From Pseudomonas sp. (GTDB lineage Bacteria; Pseudomonadota; Gammaproteobacteria; Pseudomonadales; Pseudomonadaceae), in assembly GCA_030699825.1 (NCBI GenBank), contig JAUYKV010000013.1, positions 62,001-126,000 of the forward strand: DNA of 64,000 nt, given 5' to 3'. Shown here in pieces: positions 38,078 through 48,018 of this stretch; position 1 is the stretch's first letter, and each line of letters begins with the position of its first letter. The position numbers and the translations under genes are program-made. Under the pieces are notes generated by a model. That model was not told where the DNA came from, did no database searches, and saw only the letters and a list, made by a program, of their open reading frames with translations.

Positions 38078-40075
38078 ATGCCCAGCCGTCGTGAGCGAGC
38101 CAATGCCATTCGTGCCCTGAGCATGGATGCCGTGCAGAAAGCCAACAGCGGCCACCCGGGTGCCCCTATGGGGATGGCGGACATCGCCGAAGTCCTCTGG
38201 CGCGACTACCTCAAGCACAATCCGAGCAATCCGGGCTTCGCCGACCGCGACCGCTTCGTACTGTCCAACGGTCACGGCTCGATGCTGATCTACTCGTTGC
38301 TGCACCTGACCGGCTATGACCTGGGCATCGAAGACCTCAAACAGTTCCGTCAGATGCACAGCCGCACCCCGGGCCACCCGGAATATGGCTACACCCCGGG
38401 CGTGGAGACCACCACCGGCCCGCTCGGCCAGGGCCTGGCCAACGCCGTGGGTTTCGCCCTCGCCGAGAAGGTCCTGGGCGCCCAGTTCAATCGCGAAGGC
38501 CACAGCATCGTCGACCACTTCACCTACGTGTTCCTCGGCGACGGTTGCATGATGGAAGGCATCAGCCATGAGGTCAGCTCGCTGGCCGGTACTTTGGGGC
38601 TGGGCAAGCTGATCGCCTTCTACGACGACAACGGTATCTCCATCGACGGTGAGGTCGAGGGCTGGTTCACCGACGACACGCCGAAGCGCTTCGAGGCCTA
38701 CGGCTGGCAGGTGATCCGCAATGTCGACGGGCATGACGCCGAAGAAATCAGGATCGCCATCGACACCGCGCGCAAGAGCGAGCAGCCGACCCTGATCTGC
38801 TGCAAGACCACCATCGGCTTCGGTTCGCCGAACAAGCAGGGCAAGGAAGACTGCCACGGCGCCCCGCTGGGTAACGACGAGATCGCCCTGACCCGCGCCG
38901 CCCTCGGCTGGAACCACGGCCCGTTCGAGATCCCGGCCGATATCTACGCCGAGTGGGACGCCAAGGAAACTGGCGCCGCCGCCGAGGCCGAGTGGGATCA
39001 GCGTTTTGCCGCCTACGCCGCCGCCTATCCTGAGTTGGCCAGCGAGTTCAAGCGGCGTATCGCCGGCGAGCTGCCGGCCGATTTCGCCGAGAAGGCTGCC
39101 GCCTATATCGCCGAGGTCGCCGAGAAGGGCGAAACCATCGCCAGTCGCAAGGCCAGCCAGAATGCGTTGAATGCCTTCGGCCCGCTGCTGCCGGAATTCC
39201 TCGGCGGCTCGGCGGATCTGGCCGGCTCCAACCTGACCCTGTGGAAAGGCTGCAAGGGCGTATCTGACGCCGATGCCAGCGGCAACTACATGTTCTACGG
39301 CGTGCGCGAGTTCGGCATGAGCGCGATCATGAACGGTGTCGCCCTGCATGGCGGCTTCGTGCCGTACGGCGCGACCTTCCTGATCTTTATGGAATACGCG
39401 CGCAATGCCGTGCGCATGTCGGCGCTGATGAAAAAGCGCGTGCTCTATGTGTTCACCCACGACTCCATCGGTCTTGGCGAAGACGGCCCGACCCACCAGC
39501 CGATCGAGCAGCTGGCCAGCCTGCGCTGCACGCCCAACCTCGATACTTGGCGTCCCTGTGACGCGGTGGAGTCGGCGGTGGCCTGGAAATACGCGATCGA
39601 GCGCAACGACGGCCCGAGCGCGCTGATCTTCAGCCGGCAGAACCTGCCGCACCAGTCGCGTGATGCCCGACAGTTGGCTGATGTGGCACGCGGCGGCTAC
39701 GTGCTCAAGGACTGCAATGGCGAGCCGGAGCTGATCCTGATCGCCACTGGTTCGGAAGTCGCTCTGGCGGTCGCCGCTTACCAGCAGCTGAGCGCGCAAG
39801 GTCGCCAGGTGCGCGTGGTGTCGATGCCGTCGACCAGCGTGTTCGATGCCCAGGACGCCGGCTACAAGCAGGCGGTGCTGCCGGTACAGGTTGGCGCGCG
39901 GATCGCCATCGAAGCCGCCCATGCCGACTACTGGTACAAGTACGTTGGTCTGGAAGGTCGCGTCATTGGCATGACCACCTTCGGTGAGTCGGCACCCGCC
40001 CCGGCGCTGTTCGAGCACTTCGGCTTCACCGTCGAGAACCTGCTGGAAACCGCCGCCGAGCTGCTGGAGGCCTGA
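38078..40075 (+). CDS. tkt: Transketolase
   Basis: The ATG at 38078 ([15 protein letters not shown]) has TAGGAGA seven bases ahead and gives 665 residues. The thiamine diphosphate enzyme moves two-carbon units between pentose-phosphate and glycolytic sugars. Motifs include [32 protein letters not shown] (TPP loop) and [19 protein letters not shown]. It is the first of four plus-strand sugar-phosphate genes (tkt, epd, pgk, fba). A hairpin repeat separates it from epd. The long palindrome upstream may tie its expression to the SAM regulator. Confidence 0.97.
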   Translation: MPSRRERANAIRALSMDAVQKANSGHPGAPMGMADIAEVLWRDYLKHNPSNPGFADRDRFVLSNGHGSMLIYSLLHLTGYDLGIEDLKQFRQMHSRTPGHPEYGYTPGVETTTGPLGQGLANAVGFALAEKVLGAQFNREGHSIVDHFTYVFLGDGCMMEGISHEVSSLAGTLGLGKLIAFYDDNGISIDGEVEGWFTDDTPKRFEAYGWQVIRNVDGHDAEEIRIAIDTARKSEQPTLICCKTTIGFGSPNKQGKEDCHGAPLGNDEIALTRAALGWNHGPFEIPADIYAEWDAKETGAAAEAEWDQRFAAYAAAYPELASEFKRRIAGELPADFAEKAAAYIAEVAEKGETIASRKASQNALNAFGPLLPEFLGGSADLAGSNLTLWKGCKGVSDADASGNYMFYGVREFGMSAIMNGVALHGGFVPYGATFLIFMEYARNAVRMSALMKKRVLYVFTHDSIGLGEDGPTHQPIEQLASLRCTPNLDTWRPCDAVESAVAWKYAIERNDGPSALIFSRQNLPHQSRDARQLADVARGGYVLKDCNGEPELILIATGSEVALAVAAYQQLSAQGRQVRVVSMPSTSVFDAQDAGYKQAVLPVQVGARIAIEAAHADYWYKYVGLEGRVIGMTTFGESAPAPALFEHFGFTVENLLETAAELLEA

Positions 40076-40079
40076 CCCC

Positions 40080-40166
40080 GTAGGATGGCGTTGAGCGAAG
40101 CGATACCCATCAATCGGTTGCGATGGGTATCGAAAAGCTCAGGCTACGCGCCCCGCCCCATCCTAC
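40080..40166. repeat. 'Gtaggatggcgttgagcg' repeat between tkt and epd
   Basis: It opens gtaggatggcgttgagcg and closes gccccatcctac, with an inner hairpin gatacccatc / gatgggtatc. It lies directly after the tkt stop. A decayed relative ('acgatacccatactgttggg') is seen near 18785. Confidence 0.7.
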
Positions 40167-40189
40167 GAGTGTTCCCCACCGAGATCGCC

Positions 40190-41257
40190 ATGTCTAATCG
40201 CCCCTACAGAATCGCCCTCAACGGTTACGGCCGCATCGGTCGCTGCGTGCTGCGCGCGCTGCATGAGCGCGGTACCGGGGCGCGCCTGGAAATAGTCGCG
40301 CTGAATGATCTGGCCGATCAGGCCAGCATCGAATACCTGACCCGCTTCGACTCCACCCACGGGCGCTTTCCCGGTGAGGTGAGGGTCGACGGCGACTGTC
40401 TGCATATCAATGGCGGCTGCGTGCAGGTGCTGCGTCAGGCGACGCCGGAAGGCATCGACTGGGCGGCGCTGGACATCGACCTGTTGCTCGAGTGCTCCGG
40501 CGCCTACCACAGCCGCGCCGACGCGCAGCGCTTCCTGGCGGCCGGCGCGCCGCGGGTATTGTTCTCCCAGCCGATGGCCAGCGACACGGATATCGATGCC
40601 ACCATCGTCTTCGGGGTCAACCAGCAGTGCCTGACTGGCGCGGAGAAGCTGGTCTCCAACGCCTCCTGCACCACCAATTGCGGGGTGCCGCTGCTCAAAT
40701 TGCTCAACGAGGCGGTGGGCCTGGAGTACGTCTCCATCACCACCATCCACTCGGCGATGAACGATCAGCCGGTGATCGATGCCTACCACCACGAAGACCT
40801 GCGCCGCACGCGTTCGGCCTTCCAGTCGGTGATTCCGGTGTCCACCGGCCTTGCTCGCGGTATCGAACGACTGCTGCCGGAACTAAGCGGGCGGATTCAG
40901 GCCAAAGCCATACGTGTGCCGACGGTAAACGTGTCCTGCCTGGACATCACCTTGCAGACTGCACGGGATACCAGTGCCGATGAAATCAATCGGGTGCTGC
41001 GTCAGGCCGCCGAAATTGGCCCGCTGCAGGGCTTGATTGCCTACACCGAGTTGCCCCATGCCAGTTGCGATTTCAACCACGACCCGCACTCGGCCATCGT
41101 TGATGGCAGTCAGACCCGGGTTTCCGGGCCGCGCCTGGTCAATCTGCTGGCCTGGTTTGACAACGAGTGGGGCTTTGCCAATCGCATGCTCGACGTGGCC
41201 GAACACTTTCTCGCCGTGTCTCCCGTTTCCATTCAACCAGCCCCCATGAAGGACTGA
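40190..41257 (+). CDS. epd: Erythrose-4-phosphate dehydrogenase / GapB-type dehydrogenase
   Basis: I start at the ATG at 40190 ([20 protein letters not shown]), giving 355 residues; upstream codons lie in the repeat. The NAD fold reads [14 protein letters not shown], and the active Cys lies in [15 protein letters not shown]. The enzyme oxidises erythrose 4-phosphate toward pyridoxal phosphate synthesis, or works as a gluconeogenic GAPDH in some bacteria. It lies between tkt, which makes erythrose 4-phosphate, and pgk, four bases upstream of the latter, so epd and pgk are one operon. Confidence 0.93.
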   Translation: MSNRPYRIALNGYGRIGRCVLRALHERGTGARLEIVALNDLADQASIEYLTRFDSTHGRFPGEVRVDGDCLHINGGCVQVLRQATPEGIDWAALDIDLLLECSGAYHSRADAQRFLAAGAPRVLFSQPMASDTDIDATIVFGVNQQCLTGAEKLVSNASCTTNCGVPLLKLLNEAVGLEYVSITTIHSAMNDQPVIDAYHHEDLRRTRSAFQSVIPVSTGLARGIERLLPELSGRIQAKAIRVPTVNVSCLDITLQTARDTSADEINRVLRQAAEIGPLQGLIAYTELPHASCDFNHDPHSAIVDGSQTRVSGPRLVNLLAWFDNEWGFANRMLDVAEHFLAVSPVSIQPAPMKD

Positions 41258-41261
41258 TTTC

Positions 41262-42425
41262 ATGACCGTTTTGAAGATGATCGACCTCGACCTCCAGGGT
41301 AAGCGCGTGTTGATTCGCGAAGACCTCAACGTGCCGGTAAAAGACGGCGCGGTGACGAGCGACGCGCGCATCCTCGCCTCGCTGCCGACCATCAAACTGG
41401 CCCTGGAAAAAGGCGCCGCGGTAATGGTCTGCTCGCACCTGGGGCGCCCGAGCGAGGGCGAATACTCCGCAGAAAACAGCCTCAAGCCGGTCGCCGACTA
41501 CCTGAGTAAGGCGCTCGGCCGTGAAGTGCCGCTGCTGCGCGATTACCTCGGCGGCGTCGCGGTCCGGCCCGGCGAGCTGGTACTGCTGGAAAACGTGCGC
41601 TTCAACCCGGGCGAGAAGAAAAACAGCGACGAACTGGCCCGGCAATATGCCGCCCTGTGCGACGTGTTCGTCATGGACGCCTTCGGCACCGCCCACCGCG
41701 CCCAGGGCTCGACCCATGGTGTGGCCAAATTCGCCCAGGTCGCCTGCGCCGGTCCGCTGCTGGCGGCCGAGCTGGATGCCCTGGGCAAGGCGCTGGGCAA
41801 TCCGGCCAAGCCCATGGCGGCGATCGTCGCCGGCTCCAAGGTGTCGACCAAGCTCGATGTGCTGAACAGCCTGAGCCAGATCTGCGACCAGCTGATCGTC
41901 GGCGGCGGGATCGCCAACACCTTCCTCGCTGCCGCCGGTTTCCCGGTCGGCAAGTCGCTGTACGAGGCCGATCTGCTGGATACCGCCAAAGCCATCGCCG
42001 CCAAGGTCAGCGTGCCGCTGCCGGTGGACGTGGTGGTGGCCAAGGCCTTTGCCGAAGACGCCGAAGCGACCGTCAAACTGGTCGCCGATGTGGCCGATGA
42101 CGACATGATCCTCGATATCGGCCCGCAGACCGCACGGCAATTCGCCGAGCTGCTGAAGTCGTCGAAGACCATTCTGTGGAACGGTCCGGTCGGCGTGTTC
42201 GAGTTCGAACAGTTCGGCAACGGCACCAAGGTGCTGGCCGAAGCCATCGCCGCCAGCCCGGCGTTCTCGATTGCCGGTGGTGGCGACACCCTGGCGGCCA
42301 TCGACAAATACGCCGTGGCCGACAGGATTTCCTATATCTCCACCGGTGGCGGCGCTTTCCTCGAGTTCGTCGAGGGCAAGGTGCTGCCGGCCGTGGCAGT
42401 GCTGGAGCAGCGCGCCAAGGGCTAA
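41262..42425 (+). CDS. pgk: Phosphoglycerate kinase
   Basis: The 387-residue enzyme transfers phosphate between 1,3-bisphosphoglycerate and ADP. Signatures: [45 protein letters not shown] and the nucleotide loop [14 protein letters not shown]. It begins four bases after epd. In pseudomonads, which lack phosphofructokinase, it serves both the lower pathway after Entner-Doudoroff and gluconeogenesis. Confidence 0.98.
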   Translation: MTVLKMIDLDLQGKRVLIREDLNVPVKDGAVTSDARILASLPTIKLALEKGAAVMVCSHLGRPSEGEYSAENSLKPVADYLSKALGREVPLLRDYLGGVAVRPGELVLLENVRFNPGEKKNSDELARQYAALCDVFVMDAFGTAHRAQGSTHGVAKFAQVACAGPLLAAELDALGKALGNPAKPMAAIVAGSKVSTKLDVLNSLSQICDQLIVGGGIANTFLAAAGFPVGKSLYEADLLDTAKAIAAKVSVPLPVDVVVAKAFAEDAEATVKLVADVADDDMILDIGPQTARQFAELLKSSKTILWNGPVGVFEFEQFGNGTKVLAEAIAASPAFSIAGGGDTLAAIDKYAVADRISYISTGGGAFLEFVEGKVLPAVAVLEQRAKG

Positions 42426-42529
42426 GAAGCCGGCCGCGGGCGGGTTATGCCCAGATCCATGTAGATATTCAACAGCGCCGCCATGGCGGGCTGCTACGAT
42501 TAACGAGTCCCTCCGGGAGAAAGAACACC

Positions 42530-43594
42530 ATGGCACTTATCAGCATGCGCCAGATGCTCGACCACGCCGCCGAATTCGGCTACGGCGTGCCGGCCTTCAA
42601 CGTCAACAACCTCGAGCAGATGCGCGCCATCATGGAAGCCGCCGACAAAACCGACTCCCCGGTGATCGTCCAGGCCTCCGCCGGTGCGCGCAAATACGCC
42701 GGCGCGCCGTTCCTGCGCCACCTGATCCTGGCCGCCATCGAAGAATTCCCGCACATCCCGGTGTGCATGCACCAGGACCACGGCACCAGCCCGGACGTCT
42801 GCCAGCGCTCGATCCAGCTGGGCTTCAGCTCGGTGATGATGGACGGCTCGCTGAAAGAAGACGGCAAGACCCCGGCCGATTACGACTACAACGTCGCCGT
42901 GACCCGGCAGACCGTAGCCTTCGCCCACGCCTGCGGCGTGTCGGTGGAAGGTGAGCTGGGTTGCCTGGGCAGCCTGGAAACCGGCATGGCCGGCGAAGAA
43001 GACGGCGTCGGCGCCGAAGGCGTGCTCGATCACAGCCAGATGCTCACCGATCCGGAAGAAGCCGCCGACTTCGTCAAGCGCACCCAGGTCGATGCCCTGG
43101 CCATCGCCATCGGCACCAGCCACGGTGCCTACAAGTTCACCAAGCCTCCGACCGGCGACATCCTCGCCATCGACCGGATCAAGGAAATCCACAAGCGCAT
43201 TCCCAACACCCACCTGGTGATGCACGGCTCCAGCTCGGTGCCGCAGGAGTGGCTGGCGATCATCAACCAGTACGGCGGCGACATCAAGGAAACCTACGGC
43301 GTGCCGGTTGAGGAAATCGTCGAAGGCATCAAGTACGGTGTGCGCAAGGTCAATATCGACACCGACCTGCGTCTGGCCTCCACCGGTGCCATGCGCCGGC
43401 TGATGGCGAGCAACCCGAGCGAGTTCGACCCGCGCAAGTTCTTCGGCGCCACCGTCACCGCCATGCGCGACATCTGCATCGCCCGCTACGAAGCCTTCGG
43501 CACCGCCGGCAACGCCTCGAAAATCAAGCCGATCTCCCTGGAAGCCATGTTCCAGCGCTACGCCAAGGGCGAGTTGGCTGCCAAGGTCAACTGA
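42530..43594 (+). CDS. fba: Class II fructose-1,6-bisphosphate aldolase
   Basis: The ATG at 42530 ([15 protein letters not shown]) has GGGAGA upstream and gives 354 residues. The zinc aldolase condenses dihydroxyacetone phosphate and glyceraldehyde 3-phosphate. Metal and substrate motifs are [36 protein letters not shown] and [11 protein letters not shown]. It is the last of the tkt-epd-pgk-fba block and closed by a strong terminator. Confidence 0.98.
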   Translation: MALISMRQMLDHAAEFGYGVPAFNVNNLEQMRAIMEAADKTDSPVIVQASAGARKYAGAPFLRHLILAAIEEFPHIPVCMHQDHGTSPDVCQRSIQLGFSSVMMDGSLKEDGKTPADYDYNVAVTRQTVAFAHACGVSVEGELGCLGSLETGMAGEEDGVGAEGVLDHSQMLTDPEEAADFVKRTQVDALAIAIGTSHGAYKFTKPPTGDILAIDRIKEIHKRIPNTHLVMHGSSSVPQEWLAIINQYGGDIKETYGVPVEEIVEGIKYGVRKVNIDTDLRLASTGAMRRLMASNPSEFDPRKFFGATVTAMRDICIARYEAFGTAGNASKIKPISLEAMFQRYAKGELAAKVN

Positions 43595-43614
43595 GCCGAC
43601 GCGCAGTAACGAAG

Positions 43615-43640
43615 AAGCCCGCAGCGATGCGGGCTTTTTA
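43615..43640 (+). terminator. Rho-independent terminator after fba
   Basis: A perfect stem AAGCCCGCA / TGCGGGCTT with loop GCGA is followed by TTTTA, 20 bases after the fba stop. Confidence 0.9.
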
Positions 43641-43719
43641 TAGCCTGCCATCCCTGGCGGCCACCCTTCGGGCCGTCGCTGCGCGACGTTAAAAATGGTT
43701 CCCGGCCATTTTTTATGCG

Positions 43720-44403
43720 TTATGGAGTGGCGCTGACCAGCGGTCGATGCTCGATGCCCAGTTTGTAGAACTGTGCGCTGCCGGCCTCGGTCTCGTAGCC
43801 GCTGTTGTCCTGGGGGTAGACCCCGGCCTTGAAGTACAGGGGTTTCACCGCCCAGGCCGAATCGATCCGGGTTTTCCAGTTGATGTTGTTGAGGTTGATC
43901 GACAGCGTGCCTTTCGGGGTCAGGTGGATGACGTAGGTGAAGCGCTGATTCAAGGCGATGCCGCTGGCGATGCTGATGACCTGGACCGGTGCGTCGGGAT
44001 ACAGGCGCAGTTTGGCCACGATATTGCCGCTGGCGGCGTAGGCCTTGTACTGGTACTCCAGCTTGAGCAGTGGCGCGTTGCTTCGGTGGGCATGGATCTG
44101 GCCGATGACCAGCTTGCCGGTCGAAGGTACCTGGCTGATCGTCAGGGCGGCGCGCAGGAAGTTGTCGGCGCTGGGGTAGGTCCAGTTGTACAGCTCGCCG
44201 TCGCTGGAGGTTTCGCGCAACTCGCTGCGCGGGTATTTGGCATTCTCGGTGGTGCTGCCATTGACCGGGGCCCAGAAGAAGATCGTCCCCTCTTTCGACT
44301 GGAAATAATGATCCTGATAGCCACCGGCCAGCAGGGGGGTGTCGATGGTGGTGGCGGGGATGCCGACGGGGATACTCAGGTTCCAGGTGGCGAGATCGAT
44401 CAT
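43720..44403 (-). CDS. Polysaccharide lyase family 7, alginate lyase
   Basis: The ATG at 44403 (MIDLATWNLSIPVG) has TAGGAGA upstream on the minus strand and gives 227 residues. The three PL7 signatures are intact: RSELRE at 59-64, QIH at 102-104 and YFKAGVYPQ at 190-198. These hold the catalytic Arg, Gln, His and Tyr that cleave alginate by beta-elimination. No signal peptide is present, so it appears cytosolic unless released by lysis; the PL7 enzyme of P. aeruginosa is similar. It is not near alginate biosynthesis genes here. Confidence 0.9.
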   Translation of the reverse strand: MIDLATWNLSIPVGIPATTIDTPLLAGGYQDHYFQSKEGTIFFWAPVNGSTTENAKYPRSELRETSSDGELYNWTYPSADNFLRAALTISQVPSTGKLVIGQIHAHRSNAPLLKLEYQYKAYAASGNIVAKLRLYPDAPVQVISIASGIALNQRFTYVIHLTPKGTLSINLNNINWKTRIDSAWAVKPLYFKAGVYPQDNSGYETEAGSAQFYKLGIEHRPLVSATP

Positions 44404-44913
44404 GACTGATTCTCCTACGAGAGAAATGATTTCAGTCGGGGGGCACATCTCATCCAGGAGTCAGTAACGGATTACTTGGCATTCCGGCGGGTGGCACACG
44501 CGAACTGGAAGGGATTGGGGCGGGGTTGCCGTTGGCCGCGAGAGGCGGCCATCCCTATAGCGGCAGGGTGCGCAGACGGATTAAGACCGTTCGTCGTTTT
44601 ACTGGCGTCAAAATATAGCCGGCGTGGTCCTGGCGTCGAGTCTGCCCCGACGTGGCGCCCGACCGCGCTGCCATCGCTTCTGCAGATGGCGTTGTTTTTC
44701 TACGGCTTTGCGCAGCCAACAGGTAGTTTTTCCGCGGCCTGCCTGGGGCGCCATGATCTGGCGCGCCTTTGGTGTCGGCAGCGGTTTTTCCAGCGGCTGG
44801 GGGCAGACGCTCCAGCCACTGGCAGGCAGGCGGCGGCAGTGGCTGGTTGCCCGAGCGGCGGGTTGCGGCATACTGCGCAACCCAGGCTCTACGAGAATCG
44901 CCCGGTACCGCCC
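44404..44913. other. Gene-free 510-base stretch
   Basis: Only the lyase promoter at its left end and the leader of the YgjP-like gene at its right can be assigned. Frames open through it (one runs from 44476 into the next gene) have no ribosome site, and their residues are unlike protein. Confidence 0.5.
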
Positions 44914-45420
44914 ATGACCCCACTGAAATTCCTCCAGGGCTACCCGCTGCAGTTGCAAGAGCAGATCCGCCAGCTGATCGCCCGGGAGCGCCTGGGCGAC
45001 TACCTGGCTCAGCGCTACAGCGGCAAGCACCGGGTGCAAAGCGACAAGGCGCTCTACACCTATATCCAGGCGCTCAAGCAGGAACACCTGAAGAACGCGC
45101 CGGCCATCGACAAGGTGCTGTTCGACAACCGCCTCGACCTGACCCATCGCGCCCTCGGTCTGCACACCGCGATTTCCCGGGTGCAGGGCGGCAAGCTCAA
45201 GGCGAAGAAGGAAATCCGCGTTGCCTCACTGTTCAAGGAGGCGGCGCCGGAGTTTCTGCAGATGATCGTTGTGCACGAGCTGGCCCACCTGAAAGAAGCC
45301 GAGCACAACAAGGCGTTCTACAAGCTCTGCGAATACATGCTGCCCGAGTACCATCAGCTGGAATTCGATCTGCGCGTCTACCTGACCTGGCGCGAGCTGC
45401 AGGGGCGTAGTCGGGCCTGA
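44914..45420 (+). CDS. YgjP-like metal-dependent hydrolase (M48-type HExxH)
   Basis: I choose the ATG at 44914 (MTPLKFLQGYPLQ), giving 168 residues. The HELAH motif at 121-125, with His131 further on (HLKEAEHNKAF), is the zinc site of the YgjP/DUF45 group. Members have a minigluzincin fold but no proven substrate. No signal peptide is seen, so it is cytosolic. Confidence 0.85.
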   Translation: MTPLKFLQGYPLQLQEQIRQLIARERLGDYLAQRYSGKHRVQSDKALYTYIQALKQEHLKNAPAIDKVLFDNRLDLTHRALGLHTAISRVQGGKLKAKKEIRVASLFKEAAPEFLQMIVVHELAHLKEAEHNKAFYKLCEYMLPEYHQLEFDLRVYLTWRELQGRSRA

Positions 45421-45458
45421 ACCGGCAGGCAATGCCGGGGCCGGTCGCCGCGCGCGCC

Positions 45459-45692
45459 TCAGCCGCGCAGCAGCAGATTGAGCTGGTCGACCACTTCCGC
45501 CCAGTCGGCGTCCTCGAGGATCTCCTCGCGCAGAAAGCCGGCCTGGGCGGCGCTCCAGAAGGGCGCGTCTGCCAGTTTGCAGGTGTCCGGCAAGGGCGAA
45601 TGCTCGGCGATGAAGCGCTCGATGCTGGCCTGTTCGGCCGGCAAGCCGAGCTGTTCGAACAGTGCCGAGAGATCGTGAATGGGGTTTTCCAT
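45459..45692 (-). CDS. DUF2789 domain protein
   Basis: The ATG at 45692 has AGGAG upstream on the minus strand and gives 77 residues (MENPIHDLSALFEQLGLPAE onward). The whole length matches the small DUF2789 pattern, with FIAEHSPLPDTCKLADAPFW and DWAEVVDQLNLLL. The family is short, helical and without known function. It is convergent with the YgjP-like gene. Confidence 0.85.
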   Translation of the reverse strand: MENPIHDLSALFEQLGLPAEQASIERFIAEHSPLPDTCKLADAPFWSAAQAGFLREEILEDADWAEVVDQLNLLLRG

Positions 45693-45807
45693 GATGTGCT
45701 CCTGCGGCGAGTGCGCCAGTCCATAGAGCCTAGCGCATCTCGACAGACACCGGCTGTCGGGTGCAGGCTCCAGGGTCTGCCGCTGGGCAGGGGTTTCCTT
45801 GGATTTA

Positions 45808-46012
45808 GCAGGCCGTTGAAAAATGTAGGCGAGGCAGCCAAGACAAGGCCTGGGCGGCCCACTAAAATTACCGCAACGTAGCACGCGGACTAGCAGCCTT
45901 GGGCTGGCCCGCAGGACGAGCGAAGCGAGTCAAAGATGGACTGGCGTGCACGCGTGGCCATTTTTAACGCAGGATTGGCAACGTAGAACGTAGGTAGTTT
46001 TCAGCAGCCTGT
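45808..46012. repeat. Element with 'gcaggccgttgaaaa' ends (MITE-like)
   Basis: About 205 bases lie between agcaggccgttgaaaaa on the left and gttttcagcagcctgtt on the right; these are imperfect terminal inverted repeats. The inside has no gene. It fills most of the gap between DUF2789 and the solute-binding protein. A shorter relative lies at 48874-48946. Confidence 0.6.
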
Positions 46013-46028
46013 TAAAGGTGGTCACGGC

Positions 46029-46793
46029 ATGCATTTAGGGATTTCGCGCAGCTTGTTCGCGCTGGTGGTCAGCCTTGCGCTGCTGCTCCCGCCGTTGGCG
46101 CTGGCGCGCGAGTTGCTGGCGGTCGGCACCGATTTCCCGCGAATTTTCGAGCGCACGGCGGCGGGCGAATACCGGGGACTCGGCCCGGATATCCTGCGCG
46201 AGGTGCTCGAACCGCGTGGCTATAGCCTGCGCTTCGCGTCCTACCCCTGGGCCCGGGCGCAGCGTATGGTCGAACGGGGTCAGGCCGACATTCTTGTCGG
46301 TCCCTATCGCAGTCCGGCGCGCGAGGCGCGTTTTGCGTTTGTCGGGCAAGCCTTCTATCGCGACCGGATCGTCTTCTATTGCCGCCGCGGCAGGTCGTGT
46401 CAGTGGTCTGGCGATTTCCGCCAGCTGCTCGGCCAGCGCATTGGCGTGGTGCGTGCCTGGGCCTACGGCGCGCGTTTCGATGCCGAGCGCGAGAGGCTCG
46501 AACTGGTCACCGTGGATGGCGTCGACAACGGCCTGAGAATGCTCAGCCTGGGCCGTCTCGAATTCCTCGCCAGCAATCAGCGCAACACCCTGCCGGTGCT
46601 GCAGGCCCTGGGTTTGAGCGATGAGATCGGCCAGCTCGAATCCCCTGTCGATACCCAGGACGGTTACTTCGCCTTCCCTGCGCACGGCAGCCATGCACGC
46701 CTGCGCGAGGATTTCGCAGAGGGCTTTCGACAGTTGGTCGAGCGCGGACAACTGGCCCGGCTGGCGGCCCAGTGGCAGGTGGAAATTCCTTGA
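46029..46793 (+). CDS. Periplasmic solute-binding protein, amino-acid-type (SBP_bac_3)
   Basis: The 254-residue protein has a signal peptide (LFALVVSLALLLPPLALA). The family 3 binding fold follows: LLAVGTDFPRIFERTAAGEY, then GLGPDILREVLEPRGYSLRF, QADILVGPYRSPAREARFAF and LGQRIGVVRAWAYGARF. There is no ABC permease beside it, so it may be an orphan receptor-like binding protein, which is common in pseudomonads. The ligand is not clear. Confidence 0.82.
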   Translation: MHLGISRSLFALVVSLALLLPPLALARELLAVGTDFPRIFERTAAGEYRGLGPDILREVLEPRGYSLRFASYPWARAQRMVERGQADILVGPYRSPAREARFAFVGQAFYRDRIVFYCRRGRSCQWSGDFRQLLGQRIGVVRAWAYGARFDAERERLELVTVDGVDNGLRMLSLGRLEFLASNQRNTLPVLQALGLSDEIGQLESPVDTQDGYFAFPAHGSHARLREDFAEGFRQLVERGQLARLAAQWQVEIP

Positions 46794-46829
46794 GAAAGGC
46801 CATGTACCGGTTGCGTATTGCGCGCAAAC

Positions 46830-46906
46830 GTAGGGTGGGCTTCAGCCCACCAAGACTGCTTTTGGCGGCGGTGGGCTAAAGTGGAACGCCGCCCGGCCCA
46901 CCCTAC
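46830..46906. repeat. 'Gtagggtgggcttcagccca' hairpin repeat
   Basis: The left arm gtagggtgggcttcagccca is itself a small hairpin, and the right arm ends cccggcccaccctac. It follows the solute-binding gene. Relatives of its modules appear at 35469-35580. Confidence 0.65.
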
Positions 46907-46955
46907 AAAAACCAGTTGCAACCGTTAAGGTGGACGGAGCCATGCCTGTGTACGT

Positions 46956-47036
46956 GGGTAGCCTGGATAAGCACCAGCGCAATCCGGGAGCGCTCTCCCG
47001 GATTGCACCGCGTCCCGCGGTTTATCCAGGCTACCC
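46956..47036. repeat. 'Tagcccgg' type long hairpin, copy at 47.0 kb
   Basis: The arms gggtagcctggataagc and gcggtttatccaggctaccc form a long stem, with an inner hairpin ccgggagcgctctcccgg. With the previous repeat it makes up the gap 46794-47102, which holds no gene. Confidence 0.75.
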
Positions 47037-47102
47037 TCGCCGATTCGATCTGCCAGCGGTCCACCGCCGGCGCAAGTCCTGTAGAGCTTTGAGCAAAGGC
47101 GT

Positions 47103-47585
47103 TCAGCAGACCCGTAGTACCTCGAACAGCTGAATGCTGCTGCCCATGCGCAGCTCCACCTGATCGCCTTCGCCGCAGCCGATCAGACGTTGCCCAAGCG
47201 GTGCGCGCGGGCTGATCACCCGCACTTCCTGACCTTCCAGCAGCAGCTTCAGACCGGCGCCATCGGGGCCGAGGAACAGGCATTGTTCGGCGCCCTCGGC
47301 ATCGGCCAGCCACACCAGGGCGCTGAGCTGAATGCCCAGTTGCGCATCGAAGGGCCGCAGCCGGAGTTTTTCCCAGACGCTCAGGGCCTGGCGAATCTCC
47401 TCGACCCGGCGCGCCTGCCCGGCGGCCAGATAGGAGGCCTCCAGGCCTAGGGTGTCGTACTTGTTCTCGGCAATATTCTCTTCATGGGTGGCCGCTTCAT
47501 AGGCGGTCAACGCCGCTTGCTGGGCCAGTGCCAGGTCGGTGTGCAGCTTGTCGAGAATCAGTTGCTGGAGCAGGGCTTTGTTCAA
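47103..47585 (-). CDS. GreA/GreB-family transcription elongation factor-like protein
   Basis: The 160-residue protein has an N-terminal coiled coil (MNKALLQQLILDKLHTDLAL onward), with ATHEENIAENKYDTLGLEAS in place of the Gre hairpin tip. The C-terminal FKBP-like domain ends APLGQRLIGCGEGDQVEL. Gre factors act in the RNA polymerase secondary channel. The acidic tip residues that rescue backtracked polymerase are not clearly conserved, so it may act differently from GreA. Confidence 0.8.
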   Translation of the reverse strand: MNKALLQQLILDKLHTDLALAQQAALTAYEAATHEENIAENKYDTLGLEASYLAAGQARRVEEIRQALSVWEKLRLRPFDAQLGIQLSALVWLADAEGAEQCLFLGPDGAGLKLLLEGQEVRVISPRAPLGQRLIGCGEGDQVELRMGSSIQLFEVLRVC

Positions 47586-47701
47586 CGGTCACTCGCAGGG
47601 TCGGCAGGAAAAATCTCGGCCTATGCACCAAAGTCTAGTGTCATCATGGCTACCGAAGGCGGCATTGTGCACGGGTTGCTATCAAAAGTGAGGGTGTGGG
47701 C

Positions 47702-47932
47702 ATGAACATGATGCGGTCGATGGGCTATTTCTTCCTGTTTCTGCTGGTGCCGCTGGGCGCCTTGCTGGCCAGCTACCCGGGGCCGATTGCCGAGTGGTTG
47801 AGCGCTCTGTTCGGTGTGGAAATCAGCCGGGGCAACCTCGGCGCCGGCTTCATGCTGCTGGCGGCTATCTGCCTCAAGGTCGACCTGACCATTCGTCGTC
47901 GCGCCCAGGCCAGCGAAGCCAGCATCGCCTGA
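47702..47932 (+). CDS. Small membrane protein, two helices, unknown function
   Basis: The ATG at 47702 (MNMMRSMGYFFLFLLVPLGA) gives 76 residues with two hydrophobic segments (YFFLFLLVPLGALLA and LGAGFMLLAAICLKV) and a short basic tail. The start could also be a GTG two codons earlier. No family is recognised. It sits between the Gre-like gene (divergent) and the HDOD gene. Confidence 0.65.
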   Translation: MNMMRSMGYFFLFLLVPLGALLASYPGPIAEWLSALFGVEISRGNLGAGFMLLAAICLKVDLTIRRRAQASEASIA

Positions 47933-48018
47933 CTGCTTGTGCGGCAATCTGCCAGCAAGCTGGCGCAATAGCCCACGGCCTTGGTTACACTGCGCTTCAT
48001 CTGCGGCGGGAGGCCATG

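Noticed and set aside
38072-40018. 648-codon minus-strand frame opposite tkt
   Set aside because: This is a shadow of transketolase, which has all its catalytic motifs on the plus strand.
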